Notes: generated by a model from the letters alone, not told the origin. Positions 17,110-26,926 are shown, counted from the first letter of the stretch. The stretch is 64,000 nucleotides of DNA from an uncultured Clostridia bacterium (GCA_934255135.1 CAKQMV010000007.1:1-64000), one strand, 5' to 3'. Numbers and translations: made by a program.

Positions 17110-18840
17110 CTAGTTAACTGCCTTTGAGAGGTAGAAATCTGCAACCTTCTGCTTCTGAGCATCGAACTCTGGTGTTCCATATACTGTTCCGTGCCAGTCA
17201 AGGAACTCCTGTCTGAGCTGGTTGAAGAATGATCTGATTTCCTTCTTGTCTGTCATGTCGTAGTCCTTATGAAGAACGTCATACATCATGTCAAACTCAA
17301 GGCGCTGTCTTTCAGGTGAGCATGCTGCGTCAATCTCATCGAATGAGTTCTGCTGAAGATATACAGCATCTAGAAGCTCGCCCTTCTGGTAGAATGTGTA
17401 GTCCTCTGAAGAAGTTCCTTCCTCGCCGACTACCTTCATCATCTGGTTTACTTCAACACTCTTTCTTAGGATTGCACGTGCATTCTCAACTCTATCCATG
17501 TCTACTACTCCAGTGTACTTAGACCATGAATCAATAGGATGGATTGCAGGGTACTTACGTGCATCTGAACGCTCTCTTGAAAGACCGTGGAATGCACCTA
17601 CTACCTTAAGTGTTGCCTGAGTTACAGGTTCCTCGAAGTTACCACCTGCTGGTGATACTGATCCACCGATAGTTACAGAAGCGATTCTTCCGTCCTTAAG
17701 CTTAACCTTACCTGCTCTCTCATAGAATGCAGCGATTGTTGACTCAAGATATGCTGGGAATGCCTCTTCTCCAGGGATTTCCTCAAGACGTCCTGACATC
17801 TCTCTCATTGCCTGTGCCCAACGGCTTGTTGAGTCTGCAAGAAGAAGAACGTCAAGTCCCATCTGTCTGTAGTACTCAGCAAGAGTTACTGCTGTATAGC
17901 ATGATGCCTCTCTGGCTGCAACCGGCATTGATGATGTGTTACAGATGATGATAGTTCTCTCCATCATTGAACGACCTGTCTTAGGGTCCTCAAGCTCTGG
18001 GAACTCCTTAAGGATTTCTACTACCTCACCGGCACGCTCTCCGCAGGCAGCTACGATTACAACGTCTGCCTCACCGTTCTTGGCCTCACTGTGCTGAAGT
18101 ACTGTCTTACCTGCTCCGAAAGGTCCAGGGATACAGAATGTACCGCCCTTAGCAACCGGAAGGAATGTATCGATTGAACGAAGCTGTGTTACAAGTGGCT
18201 CATCTGGTCTGAGTCTCTCCTGGTAGCACTTGTTAGCCTGCTTGATAGGCTGTGTGATTACCATGCTCAGTTCCTTCTCCTCGCCCTTGCTGTTAGCAAT
18301 TACGCAGATTGTTGATCTAACGTGGTGCATACCAGCATCGACGATTGACTTTACTGTCCAGTCATTTCCCTTAAGTGTGAAAGGAACCATGATCTGGTTA
18401 GTGAACTGGAACTCCGGTACGCTACCGATAATTGATCCAGCTTCAACTCTGTCTCCTACCTTAACGCAAGGTGTGAAGTCCCACTCTCTATCTGGAATAG
18501 GATCAAGGTAAACACCTCTCTCAAGGAAGAATCCGCACTTCTCAGCAAGATCAGGAAGCGGGTTCTGAAGACCGTCGAATACCTGTGTAAGAAGTCCAGG
18601 TCCGAGCTCTACGCTCATCAGCTCTCCTGTGAACTCTACAGGATCGCCAACCTTGATACCATTGGACATCTCATAAATCTGCATGCTGGCAATTCCGTTG
18701 TTTACACGGATAACCTCGCCCTTAAGACGCTTGCCATCAACAATGATGTAAGCTACCTCGTTCTTACGAACTGCGCTCTCGAACTTAACGTTCGCAAGGT
18801 TGCCGTTGATGCCAGTTACATATCCTGTTACTGTTTCCAT
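17110..18840 (-). CDS. ntpA: V-type ATPase catalytic subunit A
   Basis: Catalytic ATP-hydrolysing subunit. Walker A is GPFGAGKT (about residue 225), followed by the Walker B region VLLLADSTSRWAQAMREMSGRLEEIPGEE. The V/A-type non-homologous insertion between the barrel and nucleotide domains is present. 576 residues is normal. It lies 11 bases before ntpB and 14 bases after the DUF2764 gene. Confidence 0.95.
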   Translation of the reverse strand: METVTGYVTGINGNLANVKFESAVRKNEVAYIIVDGKRLKGEVIRVNNGIASMQIYEMSNGIKVGDPVEFTGELMSVELGPGLLTQVFDGLQNPLPDLAEKCGFFLERGVYLDPIPDREWDFTPCVKVGDRVEAGSIIGSVPEFQFTNQIMVPFTLKGNDWTVKSIVDAGMHHVRSTICVIANSKGEEKELSMVITQPIKQANKCYQERLRPDEPLVTQLRSIDTFLPVAKGGTFCIPGPFGAGKTVLQHSEAKNGEADVVIVAACGERAGEVVEILKEFPELEDPKTGRSMMERTIIICNTSSMPVAAREASCYTAVTLAEYYRQMGLDVLLLADSTSRWAQAMREMSGRLEEIPGEEAFPAYLESTIAAFYERAGKVKLKDGRIASVTIGGSVSPAGGNFEEPVTQATLKVVGAFHGLSRERSDARKYPAIHPIDSWSKYTGVVDMDRVENARAILRKSVEVNQMMKVVGEEGTSSEDYTFYQKGELLDAVYLQQNSFDEIDAACSPERQRLEFDMMYDVLHKDYDMTDKKEIRSFFNQLRQEFLDWHGTVYGTPEFDAQKQKVADFYLSKAVN

Positions 18841-18854
18841 TTGATTATCTCCTG

Positions 18855-19376
18855 TTATAAGTTGTAAACGCGCTGTTGTACATTATCAAAGAGTCTCTTG
18901 AACTCAGCTTGTCCCTTCGACTTAACAAAGCAGCTCTGGCGTTCTAGTAATTTAAGTTTAATTGCGTATCCGAATAGGCACACATCGTCATAGAAATGAC
19001 CTCCGATGTAGTGGTCAAGCGCCTCAAATTCATGCTCAAGGAGGAGCTTCTCTCCTTCAAGCGGATTCTTTGCTGAAAGCGCAGCCTGTGCAATAAGTGT
19101 ACTTACCGGATCCTTGTCGTACTCAACCTGATATGACTTACCGAGAGCCACACTTCTCTGTGCATTAAGCTCTCTTGAAAGAGTCAGATAGAACTTGGAC
19201 CATTTGTTCAGAACTGGTCCCTCTGAAGACTCAAGTGTGAGATCTTTCAGAAGTTCAAATTTCTTGTCGCTGACGTTACCCTCACATAGATTAACGAATT
19301 CTTCATATGTAATAGGTAAATCCTCATCGACATAAAGATCAGGTAGACTTGACAATAAGTAGTAGTATGTAGCCAT
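18855..19376 (-). CDS. DUF2764-family protein of the V-ATPase operon
   Basis: 173 residues beginning ATYYYLLSSLPDL, typical of the small acidic helical DUF2764 proteins found between ntpE and ntpA in compact V-ATPase operons. The operon has no recognisable C, F or G subunit gene. This protein is therefore a plausible functional replacement for the C subunit, which connects the shaft to the ring and is also all-helical. That role is inference from position and fold type, not from a motif. Confidence 0.8.
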   Translation of the reverse strand: MATYYYLLSSLPDLYVDEDLPITYEEFVNLCEGNVSDKKFELLKDLTLESSEGPVLNKWSKFYLTLSRELNAQRSVALGKSYQVEYDKDPVSTLIAQAALSAKNPLEGEKLLLEHEFEALDHYIGGHFYDDVCLFGYAIKLKLLERQSCFVKSKGQAEFKRLFDNVQQRVYNL

Positions 19377-19393
19377 ACTTTACCTCCCGATTA

Positions 19394-19954
19394 TTAGAAA
19401 TCCATATCTCTGAAGTAAGGCATCAGGAGCTGCATAATCTCCTCGTCTGTACAATCGAAATATCCTGATCCGTCCTTAGCAGCAAGTCTGAAACCTGAAG
19501 ATACGCTTCTTACAGGTCTTACATCGAGACCGTTTCTGATCTCCTCAGCAAGTGCTGCCTTAAGATCCTCTGTTACCTCTGCTACCTCTGCTGTGTAGTT
19601 TGACATATCTTCGCCAACAACTACTGCCTTGATAAGCTTGCCAAGAGTCTCTCCCTTAAGCTCTTCTCTAACCTTAGTTGCAAGGATTCTGTCTACCACA
19701 CCAAGAACATCAACCTTAAATGAGATCATTGCGTCTCTCTTAGCCTGCTCAGCGTTCTCGATAGCACCCTCTCTGAGTGTCTCGATCTCTCTTGTAGCAG
19801 CCTCAGTTGTTGCCTTTGCATCAGCATTAGCCTTTGAGACGATATCCTCAGCCTTCTGCTTGGCATCAGCGATGATCTTCTCTGCCTGCTCGTTGGCAGC
19901 ATCTATACCTTCCTTACGGATAGATGAAACCAAATCGTGAATCTGCAATTCCAT
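19394..19954 (-). CDS. ntpE: V-type ATPase peripheral stalk subunit E
   Basis: Peripheral-stalk subunit that holds the head against rotation. It has 186 residues: a long alanine- and lysine-rich coiled coil at ~10-80 (EQAEKIIADAKQKAEDIVSK) and a globular C-terminal part. First gene of the operon, with AGGAGG 10 bases before the ATG and a promoter 107 bases upstream. Confidence 0.9.
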   Translation of the reverse strand: MELQIHDLVSSIRKEGIDAANEQAEKIIADAKQKAEDIVSKANADAKATTEAATREIETLREGAIENAEQAKRDAMISFKVDVLGVVDRILATKVREELKGETLGKLIKAVVVGEDMSNYTAEVAEVTEDLKAALAEEIRNGLDVRPVRSVSSGFRLAAKDGSGYFDCTDEEIMQLLMPYFRDMDF

Positions 19955-20403
19955 GGACTGTTAACCTCCTGTTTCATTACGTTTAATAACGCGTACCGAT
20001 ATAGTGAATGCTTAGTGCATAAACATACGAAACCACGTAAATCGTTTATCATTTGTTCGTATTGTATCACCGTAAAACAGTGCCGTCAAAGTGTCATATT
20101 CGTCAAAATGTACAGTCTTTGATAATTTTTTATCCAATCAAAATATGGCAAATTGTGGGGTTTGCACAAATTGTATATTTATAAGCCAGATTGTATTTTT
20201 AAATGTATTATTTATGCATTTTGGCTATGTATTAAAAAAGAACATTGCTATTTTATGTATTGTTCACACTATTTTCACAAAGCAGCACCCTTTTCTCCTC
20301 AGTTAAAAAAATATCACAATTTGTTAACTTGTTTAGAAAAATGTACACAGGCTTTATGATGTATAATAAGGGGCATAAAGATAGCTAATGGAGTGAAATT
20401 ATT
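19955..20403. other. divergent intergenic region, V-ATPase and patatin
   Basis: 449 bases between the divergent ntpE and patatin genes. The ntpE promoter is described separately. The rest is AT-rich, with stretches of A and T and a TATAAT on the plus strand near 20362 that could serve the patatin gene but has no good -35 partner. No coding signal and no known riboswitch was seen. Confidence 0.5.
20061..20089 (-). promoter_or_regulatory. V-ATPase operon promoter
   Basis: On the minus strand TTGACG (complement of 20084-20089), a 17-base spacer and TACAAT (complement of 20061-20066). This leaves a leader of about 100 bases before ntpE. Confidence 0.7.
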
Positions 20404-21255
20404 ATGAAAAAAGGACTGATTCTTGAAGGTGGTGCAATGCGTGGAATGTTCACCGCCGGTGTTATAGACGTGATGATGGAGGAAGGCATCGAATTCGACG
20501 GAGCGATAGGTGTTTCCGCTGGAGCTGCTTTTGGCTGCAACTATAAATCTCGGCAGATTGGACGAGTCCTCAGATACAACGTGAGGTTCTGCAAGGACAA
20601 GCGCTATTCGGGACTGTACAGTCTGCGAAAAGACGGCAACATCTACAGTGCAAGCTTCGCATACGGACTCGTTCCGCTGAAATACGATCCTTTTGACTTT
20701 GAAACTTATGAGGCGAATCCGATGGAGTTCTATGTTGTGTGCGTGGATGTCGAGACGGGTGAGCCGGTTTACCACAAGTATCTCGGCTGGGATGATCATG
20801 GTTTTGACTGGATTCGTGCCTCTGCTTCGATGCCGCTTGTTTCCGAGATTGTCGAGATCAACGGCCAAAAGCTTCTCGACGGCGGTATGGCTGATTCCGT
20901 TCCAATCCAATATTTTGAAAGCATCGGATATGACAGAAATGTCATCGTCCTGACTCAGCCATACAATTATGTAAAGAAGAAGAACAAGCTTGTGCGTGTG
21001 ATGCACCGAAAATACCGCAAGTACCCAAAGATGGTCGATACGGTTGCAAGAAGGCACATCGTATATAATGAAACGCTTTCATATATAAAGGAAAAGGAGG
21101 CGTGCGGCGAAGTGCTTGTAATACGGCCGGACGCGCCGCTTGAGATCGGAAAGCTCTGCAAAGATCCTAAGAAGATTCGCGAAGTGTATGAGCTCGGGCG
21201 CGAGGTGGCTACGAGGGAGATGGAGAAGATTAAAGCATTTCTGAAACAAGAGTAG
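20404..21255 (+). CDS. patatin-like phospholipase family protein
   Basis: Predicted lipid acyl hydrolase with a Ser-Asp dyad. The oxyanion loop GGAMRG is at residues 9-14, the nucleophile S38 is in GVSAGA, and the partner aspartate is in LLDGGMADSVP (about 158-168). 283 residues matches the YjjU/RssA-like bacterial branch. No signal peptide, so it probably acts in the cytosol or at the inner membrane face. GGAG precedes the ATG. It is monocistronic. Confidence 0.93.
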   Translation: MKKGLILEGGAMRGMFTAGVIDVMMEEGIEFDGAIGVSAGAAFGCNYKSRQIGRVLRYNVRFCKDKRYSGLYSLRKDGNIYSASFAYGLVPLKYDPFDFETYEANPMEFYVVCVDVETGEPVYHKYLGWDDHGFDWIRASASMPLVSEIVEINGQKLLDGGMADSVPIQYFESIGYDRNVIVLTQPYNYVKKKNKLVRVMHRKYRKYPKMVDTVARRHIVYNETLSYIKEKEACGEVLVIRPDAPLEIGKLCKDPKKIREVYELGREVATREMEKIKAFLKQE

Positions 21256-21288
21256 ACTGCGACTGCGAATTCCGATTTGCGCAATTTG

Positions 21289-21683
21289 TGATTTCTGAAA
21301 ATATATAAAAATCCGTGGGACTTTCAGAAATATTTCTGAAAATCCTTCCGATTCATAGCTTTTCAAAAAAAGAATTCAGCTGCTGGCATAGCCAGGCAGC
21401 TGAACACTGAATCCTCGCAGAATCTACTCCTGTCGGATTTCGGAAAAACCTCTGCATTCCGTTGGTTTTTCCGAAATTTTTCTTAAAAATCAATTCAATT
21501 CCTGTTTCTTTCAGAAATGCAAAACTCCCAGTCAAATTCCACAACCGGAGCGGGATGTTCCTAGCCGCCAATGAAAAGCATTTTGGCCGAAACCATTTCT
21601 TAAAAAACTGCATTTTACGATAATTTTCCGAAAAATTTCTGAAAAGTAGCTCGAAAACAGTATTTTTTCAGAAATCGCAACTA
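21289..21683. repeat. intergenic array of TTTTCAGAAA words, locus 2
   Basis: Between the patatin and CDF genes the words TTTCAGAAA, TTTCTGAAAA and the variant TTTTCCGAAA recur about every 30-60 bases (for example 21290, 21322-21344, 21466, 21508, 21627-21643 and 21665). A stretch near 21430-21450 (CCTGTCGGATTTCGGAAAAA) recurs as its complement at 57605-57630 in locus 3, so the loci share more than the short word. No open frame with a ribosome-binding site was found. Confidence 0.7.
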
Positions 21684-21695
21684 CTTGAATCCCCG

Positions 21696-22625
21696 TTAAT
21701 GTGCCGGATTTACGTGCACCATCACGTGCTTTACTTTGCTGAAGCTGTGCTCTATCGAGTCGTGCACTTCTGTTGCGATTGCATGAGCATCATTAAGTGT
21801 CATGCTTCCGTCAACTGCAATCTCAACATCTACATAATACTCACTTCCGAATATTCTGGTCTGGAGCATATCAATTCCGATGACCTTATCGTTAGCCATA
21901 ATGCACTTACGAAGCTTGCGCTGTGACTCATCGTCAATCGAACGGTCAACCATCTTATTCACGGCGTCCTTGAAAATATCGAATGCCGCTTTTGCAATAA
22001 ATACGAAGATGATTAAGCTGGCTACTGAGTCCATGATTGGAACTCCCATTCTCGCGCCGCCAATACCGATAAGTGCTCCGACTGATGAAAGAGCGTCAGA
22101 TCTGTGGTGCCAAGCGTCGGCCATAAGTGCACTTGAATCAATCTTCTTGGCATTAAAGCGAGTGTACCAGTACATTGCTTCCTTAGATGCAATCGACACA
22201 ATTGATGCGACCAGAGCAAGCATACCCGGTACAGGGATATCGCTGTAGTTGCCGCTCATTATTGTCTTAAAGGCCTGTGCACCGATTCCAAGTCCTGTTA
22301 TGAACAGAATCATTGACAGAACTATTGCTGCAACACACTCAAGACGTTCGTGGCCGTAAGGGTGCTCCTCATCGGGTTCCTTGGCTGCAAGCTTTATTCC
22401 TATTATTACAACAATAGTGCTGAAGACGTCGGATGCTGAGTGTATGGCATCACTTATCATGGCGCTTGAATGTGCCACGAATCCCGCTATCAGCTTCATA
22501 ATTGAAAGCAAAATGTTACCGGCGATAGTGATTGCCGAAACACGCCTTACTACTGCCGCCGATTCTAAAGCAGCCTCTGCCTTTCTGTTTTCGATTTCTT
22601 TCCTTAGATTATTCTCTTCTACCAT
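21696..22625 (-). CDS. cation diffusion facilitator transporter
   Basis: Membrane exporter of divalent metals (zinc, iron, manganese or cobalt) driven by proton exchange. It has 309 residues with six membrane helices. The metal-site motifs are HSASD in helix 2 (DAIHSASDVFSTIVV) and DAWHHRSDALS in helix 5, followed by a cytosolic ferredoxin-like domain with several histidines (DAHAIATEVHDSIEHSFSKVKHVMVHV). The start overlaps the stop of the upstream hybrid kinase gene by 17 bases, so the two are coupled. A role of the kinase in metal control is possible but not shown. Confidence 0.92.
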   Translation of the reverse strand: MVEENNLRKEIENRKAEAALESAAVVRRVSAITIAGNILLSIMKLIAGFVAHSSAMISDAIHSASDVFSTIVVIIGIKLAAKEPDEEHPYGHERLECVAAIVLSMILFITGLGIGAQAFKTIMSGNYSDIPVPGMLALVASIVSIASKEAMYWYTRFNAKKIDSSALMADAWHHRSDALSSVGALIGIGGARMGVPIMDSVASLIIFVFIAKAAFDIFKDAVNKMVDRSIDDESQRKLRKCIMANDKVIGIDMLQTRIFGSEYYVDVEIAVDGSMTLNDAHAIATEVHDSIEHSFSKVKHVMVHVNPAH

Positions 22626-24372
22626 TATTCAACACCTCCGAAATGACGGACATCATCTTGTCTATCTCCACAGGCTTAGCAACATGTCCATTCATCCCCG
22701 CATCAAGACATTCCTTCTTATCCTCGTCGAACGCATTCGCAGTCATTGCTATAATCGGAATCTCACCGGCATCAGATCTGTCCAAAGATCTGATTGAACG
22801 TGTTGCCTCTATTCCATTCATCACAGGCATCTGCATGTCCATAAGGATAATGTCGTAGTAGCCCCTATCCGATTCTGAGAACATCTCTACCGCAAGCTGG
22901 CCATTCTCCGCCCACTCTGTCTCGGCACCGTACATGCCGAGAATCTCGCTTGCAATTTCGTAGTTAAGTTCGTTGTCCTCTGCAAGAAGAATTCTTCTAC
23001 CATCTATACAGTTCTCGATTCCGTCAGAAGCATTCGCATTAGCGAGAGCATCCTCGGATACCAGTTCCACGATAATTCGCGATACGAATGTAGAGCCCTT
23101 GTCAGGTTCGCTTGTAGCATCGATTGTTCCGCCCATAAGCTCTGTAAAAGACTTTACGATTGCAAGACCGAGTCCGCTTCCTTCGATTCTGTTAACTCTT
23201 GTATCCACAGCTCTTGAAAACTCTGAATACATGTCTGCCATAACCTCAGGTGTCATGCCGATTCCGGTATCTGATACCGTAACAACAAGCACTGCCTTAC
23301 CCTTCTCAGGTGAAGGTTCCTGGCAAACATCAAATTTCACTTTACCACCATCTGGTGTATATTTGATGGCATTTGAAAGAAGATTCATATATATCTGAGT
23401 AAGTCTTAACCCGTCTGCCTTGATGCAGCCGCTGATTATGCCATGCTCGTTATATGTGTAATCTATATTCTTCTTTCCGACAAGGCTACTTACTGCAATA
23501 TTAATACTGTCAGTGATGTCTTTGATATTGATAACCTCGTTGTTAATTGTAAGCTTACCCGACTCAATCTTTGAAATGTCAAGAACGTCATTGATCAGAG
23601 TCTGAAGATGAATGCTCTCACGTCTGATCTTAGCAACACAATCAAGCACTCTATCCTGCTCATCGCAGTGCATATCAGCAATCTCTGTCATTCCAACAAT
23701 CGCGTTCATCGGCGTACGAATATCATGAGACATCCTAGACAGGAACTCTGACTTAGAACGGTTCGCAACCTCAAGTTGCTCCTTGATATGCTTCTCGTTC
23801 TCCATATATTCATGGTTCTCCCTCGCAAGCTTAGCCGAAAGGTACGAAAGCCTTATCGAAAGCACAACCAAAAGTACAACAAGTATTACCATTCCGTACT
23901 CGAGGAATCCTATCCTTGATGCAATCTTCTGGGAATAAATCTCCGCCGCGCCAACAGTGTCATCGGCAAGGCCAAAATACTTTTCGCTTACCGCTATTAT
24001 TCTACTGTCGTCAGCGGATGTATTTCTTACAATGCGGATCTGATCCTTCAGTACATCCCAGTATTCTGTCTGTTTCTCAAGACAATCCTGATAGTGGTCG
24101 TCGTCAAGTGCGACAAGATCATTTACAGAACCACCATCTCTAAGCTCATCAAGAATTACATCAAGACTGTGCTCAAGTTTATCATCAGGAAAACCCGCAA
24201 TTTCAAGCTTTACAAGACGCTGGGTTGCGTCCCTCGCGATTCCGGCATAATTAACAACACGGGCAGTTCCCTGAAGCAGATGAATGTTCCATATTGTAAA
24301 GCCAATGAATACGGCAAGTACCATGATGAGTGTGGCCTGAAGCCATCTCATTCGTAATAGTTTCGTCTCCAT
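22609..24372 (-). CDS. membrane hybrid histidine kinase (HisKA-HATPase-REC)
   Basis: Sensor kinase. Two membrane helices (about residues 9-28 and 157-175) flank a ~130-residue extracytoplasmic helical sensor. Next come HisKA with the phospho-histidine in LSRMSHDIRTPMNAI, an ATPase domain with DTGIGM and GSGLGLAIVKS, and a C-terminal receiver with the phospho-Asp in IILMDMQMPVMNG. The longest frame begins with TTG at 24408. I prefer the ATG at 24372 (587 residues) because AAAGGA lies 8 bases upstream. With no receiver partner nearby, output probably passes through an Hpt protein such as that at 10.3-10.7 kb. Confidence 0.9.
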   Translation of the reverse strand: METKLLRMRWLQATLIMVLAVFIGFTIWNIHLLQGTARVVNYAGIARDATQRLVKLEIAGFPDDKLEHSLDVILDELRDGGSVNDLVALDDDHYQDCLEKQTEYWDVLKDQIRIVRNTSADDSRIIAVSEKYFGLADDTVGAAEIYSQKIASRIGFLEYGMVILVVLLVVLSIRLSYLSAKLARENHEYMENEKHIKEQLEVANRSKSEFLSRMSHDIRTPMNAIVGMTEIADMHCDEQDRVLDCVAKIRRESIHLQTLINDVLDISKIESGKLTINNEVINIKDITDSINIAVSSLVGKKNIDYTYNEHGIISGCIKADGLRLTQIYMNLLSNAIKYTPDGGKVKFDVCQEPSPEKGKAVLVVTVSDTGIGMTPEVMADMYSEFSRAVDTRVNRIEGSGLGLAIVKSFTELMGGTIDATSEPDKGSTFVSRIIVELVSEDALANANASDGIENCIDGRRILLAEDNELNYEIASEILGMYGAETEWAENGQLAVEMFSESDRGYYDIILMDMQMPVMNGIEATRSIRSLDRSDAGEIPIIAMTANAFDEDKKECLDAGMNGHVAKPVEIDKMMSVISEVLNNGRRE

Positions 24373-24429
24373 AAAGTTATCCTTTGCGGGTTTAATTATA
24401 TTATTCAATATTTGATTTACTATTCTATA

Positions 24430-26823
24430 CTATGCTGTAGTCTCTTCCGACTCCTTTCTTCCAACAAATCCTGAAAGTGCAAGCAGAATAAGACCAAATG
24501 CTGATCCGATAGCAGTTAGCATGAAAATCTGTCTGAAACCGACATTCAGGCATGACTGATACGTATCCTCTATTATATCCGATTCTGCATCAATTGCAGC
24601 AAGATAATTTTCTTTAGCATCATCGAATGCACCAGGGATTGCATTACGAAGAGTAATCATTTTCTCCTGTGTTGTTTGAGCCTGAAGAAGTCCATTCTCA
24701 ATTCCAGCAAGCGCATTACCCATCTCGGTATGTGCATTAACTAGTGAACTTCTCTTAGCCTGAACCTGATTGATTCCTGCACTGATTCCATCGATACCCC
24801 TCTGAAGTTCATCTCTCTTTGAAGTCATCTGGGAAATTGCATTCTTCAAGCCTTCAGCCTGACCTTTAGTCTCACCGAGCTTCTTCTGCATCCCTGCAAT
24901 CATCGCTGCATCAACCTGAGGATTGTCGCTTGGGTTATCCTGAATCTTCTTAATCTGTGCCTCTATTGCAGCGATTCCCTGATTTACACCATTCAGGCCC
25001 TGCTGCATCTTGCCAATCTGAGTATTAAGAGCATCTCGACCCTTGATCATTCCAGCTCTTGAATCGTTCTGCTTCTTAAGAGCAGTTCCCATTCCATCGA
25101 TACCCTTCTCCATTCCAGCTCTTGCCTCCTGCATCTTTCCGATAGCAGAATTCATGCTGTCGATACCTGTTGAAACGCCATCAATGCCCTTAGAGATTCC
25201 ATTGTCAATCTTCTTTTGAATCTTAGGTGACATCTGGTCGAACATGTATGAAGACATATCCTTAACACTTGTTGTAATTGTAGTTACATCAGAGTTCTTG
25301 ATCTCAGTCAGGATGTCATCTGGAATCTCAACATCCATATTGCTTGACTTATTCTTGTTCATATCGAGCTTTACAGAAGTCATCTTGGTAAGATCCGGCA
25401 TATCCTCTGCGCCCTCGATGTTCTGACTCTTTATCTCCTTGGTAAGCTCAGCCGCATAAGGAAGCTCAGGCACTTTAATCTCTCCTGGCAAAACACCCAT
25501 GATCTCGTCCATCATTCCCGCTCCGGCATTTGCGATGAAGCCTACCATGATTGCAGGTGCGATAACAGTTCCAAGCGATCTTACAAGTGAGAGTGTTGCA
25601 AGTGCGGAGTTTGCCTCCTTCGTGTCAACCTCTCCGAGCATGATGTAGTTAAGAGGTGCACCCATTGTGAATCCGATTCCGAGGCCGATAAATATAAGTG
25701 ACGCAAACACATTGATCTTATTCGGATTCTGCGATGAGAAAAATATTACTATAAGGGAACCTATGATCGCAGCGATAAATCCGAAAGCCAGGACAGGCTT
25801 CGGTCCGAAGTGGTCCGTCATTTTGCCCGAGGTCATAGCACCGATACCGGCACAAAGGCCGAGGATGATAACGAAATATCCGCCGCTTCCTGATGGAACC
25901 TTGAGTCCATTCTCACAGAACTGTGGAACGAAGATAACGCCCATCAGAACGATTCCGGAAATAACTGTGATCAGAAGTGTAAGAACGATTCTGATATTTG
26001 TGAAATACTTGAGGTTCATTACAGGATCTGCTGCACGCTTCTCTATAAGCACGAAAATAGGCAGAAGAACCACGAATGCAATCAGGAATCCATAAACGTC
26101 AGGATTTGCAATTGTCTCTTTGAAGTTAAAGAAGTCAATGTTCTTAAGTCCGTACATGAGTGACAGAACCATTACAACGAGCACGCATGTGCCGAGTCCG
26201 TCAATTGGCTTGTCAGTCTTGTCCTTCGAATTAGGAAGTGCGAAAAATCCTGCAATCAGAATGAAGATTGCAATCGGTACATTAATATAGAAGATAAACT
26301 CCCACTTGTCAGTTCCGAAGAAGTCAAGAACCGCCGAGCCTGCGCTTGCGCCAAAAATATTGGCGATGCCGTACACGCCTCCGACCATTCCGAGTGCCAT
26401 ACCTCGCTTCTCCTCCGGGAATGTCGTTCCGAATTCCGCATTGGCGATAGGTACAATTCCTCCGCCTCCGATAGCCTGCACCGCTCTTGTGATAAGAAGC
26501 ATTGTGAAGCTGTTAGCGCTGTGTGCAAATCCGCAGAGGAGTGAACCGAGTCCGAACAGGAAGATACTTACAAGGTATACGCTTCTTCTTCCCATTCTGT
26601 CCGCCAGCTTACCCATTACAGGAATGCTCGCTGCATACGCAAGTGTGTAGATTGTAATCATCCAGATTCCTGTCTTGTCGCCTACGCCAAGTGAGTCCTG
26701 AATGATAGTTCTTGCCGGAGTAACGATACCGGTATCGAGGGCACCCATAAAAATACCCAGAAGATAAACGGCCATCACAAGCGGCAGATTCATTTTCTTC
26801 TCTGTGCTATCTGTACTCTTCAT
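24430..26823 (-). CDS. DHA2-type MFS exporter with a large coiled-coil loop
   Basis: Predicted proton-driven drug or metabolite exporter of the 14-helix DHA2 group. The N-terminal part is standard (ALDTGIVTPA in helix 1, GKLADRMGRR in loop 2-3, RAVQAIGGGG in helix 4). Between the penultimate helix (ending near residue 440) and the last one (about 765-790) lie some 300 hydrophilic residues, rich in repeats of the form GIDGM, KMQ and GINQ, that predict a long coiled coil outside the cell. Such an insert is far from usual for DHA2 proteins and recalls the external domain of YhgE/Pip proteins. The start at 26823 has AGAGG 7 bases upstream. A MerR gene lies just upstream. Confidence 0.88.
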   Translation of the reverse strand: MKSTDSTEKKMNLPLVMAVYLLGIFMGALDTGIVTPARTIIQDSLGVGDKTGIWMITIYTLAYAASIPVMGKLADRMGRRSVYLVSIFLFGLGSLLCGFAHSANSFTMLLITRAVQAIGGGGIVPIANAEFGTTFPEEKRGMALGMVGGVYGIANIFGASAGSAVLDFFGTDKWEFIFYINVPIAIFILIAGFFALPNSKDKTDKPIDGLGTCVLVVMVLSLMYGLKNIDFFNFKETIANPDVYGFLIAFVVLLPIFVLIEKRAADPVMNLKYFTNIRIVLTLLITVISGIVLMGVIFVPQFCENGLKVPSGSGGYFVIILGLCAGIGAMTSGKMTDHFGPKPVLAFGFIAAIIGSLIVIFFSSQNPNKINVFASLIFIGLGIGFTMGAPLNYIMLGEVDTKEANSALATLSLVRSLGTVIAPAIMVGFIANAGAGMMDEIMGVLPGEIKVPELPYAAELTKEIKSQNIEGAEDMPDLTKMTSVKLDMNKNKSSNMDVEIPDDILTEIKNSDVTTITTSVKDMSSYMFDQMSPKIQKKIDNGISKGIDGVSTGIDSMNSAIGKMQEARAGMEKGIDGMGTALKKQNDSRAGMIKGRDALNTQIGKMQQGLNGVNQGIAAIEAQIKKIQDNPSDNPQVDAAMIAGMQKKLGETKGQAEGLKNAISQMTSKRDELQRGIDGISAGINQVQAKRSSLVNAHTEMGNALAGIENGLLQAQTTQEKMITLRNAIPGAFDDAKENYLAAIDAESDIIEDTYQSCLNVGFRQIFMLTAIGSAFGLILLALSGFVGRKESEETTA

Positions 26824-26887
26824 CAGTTTCCTCTCTTTTGTTTTCTTAATAATTAATCTAAATTTGTAACTGTTCAAACAATTTCAG

Positions 26888-26926
26888 ATTATAACACAAA
26901 AGAGGTGTAATTGTTCTAAATTGAAC
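26888..26926 (-). promoter_or_regulatory. probable MFS promoter with overlapping palindrome
   Basis: On the minus strand TATAAT (complement of 26888-26893) lies 65 bases before the MFS start. The -35 region overlaps an inverted repeat with GTTC/GAAC arms (26913-26926), and a similar TTGTTTGAACAG lies downstream of the -10. Binding by the neighbouring MerR protein is a guess. Confidence 0.35.

Noticed and set aside
20314..21057. 247-codon open frame on the minus strand
   Set aside because: It is antisense to the patatin gene, has no ribosome-binding site and no family, and arises from the codon bias of the real gene.
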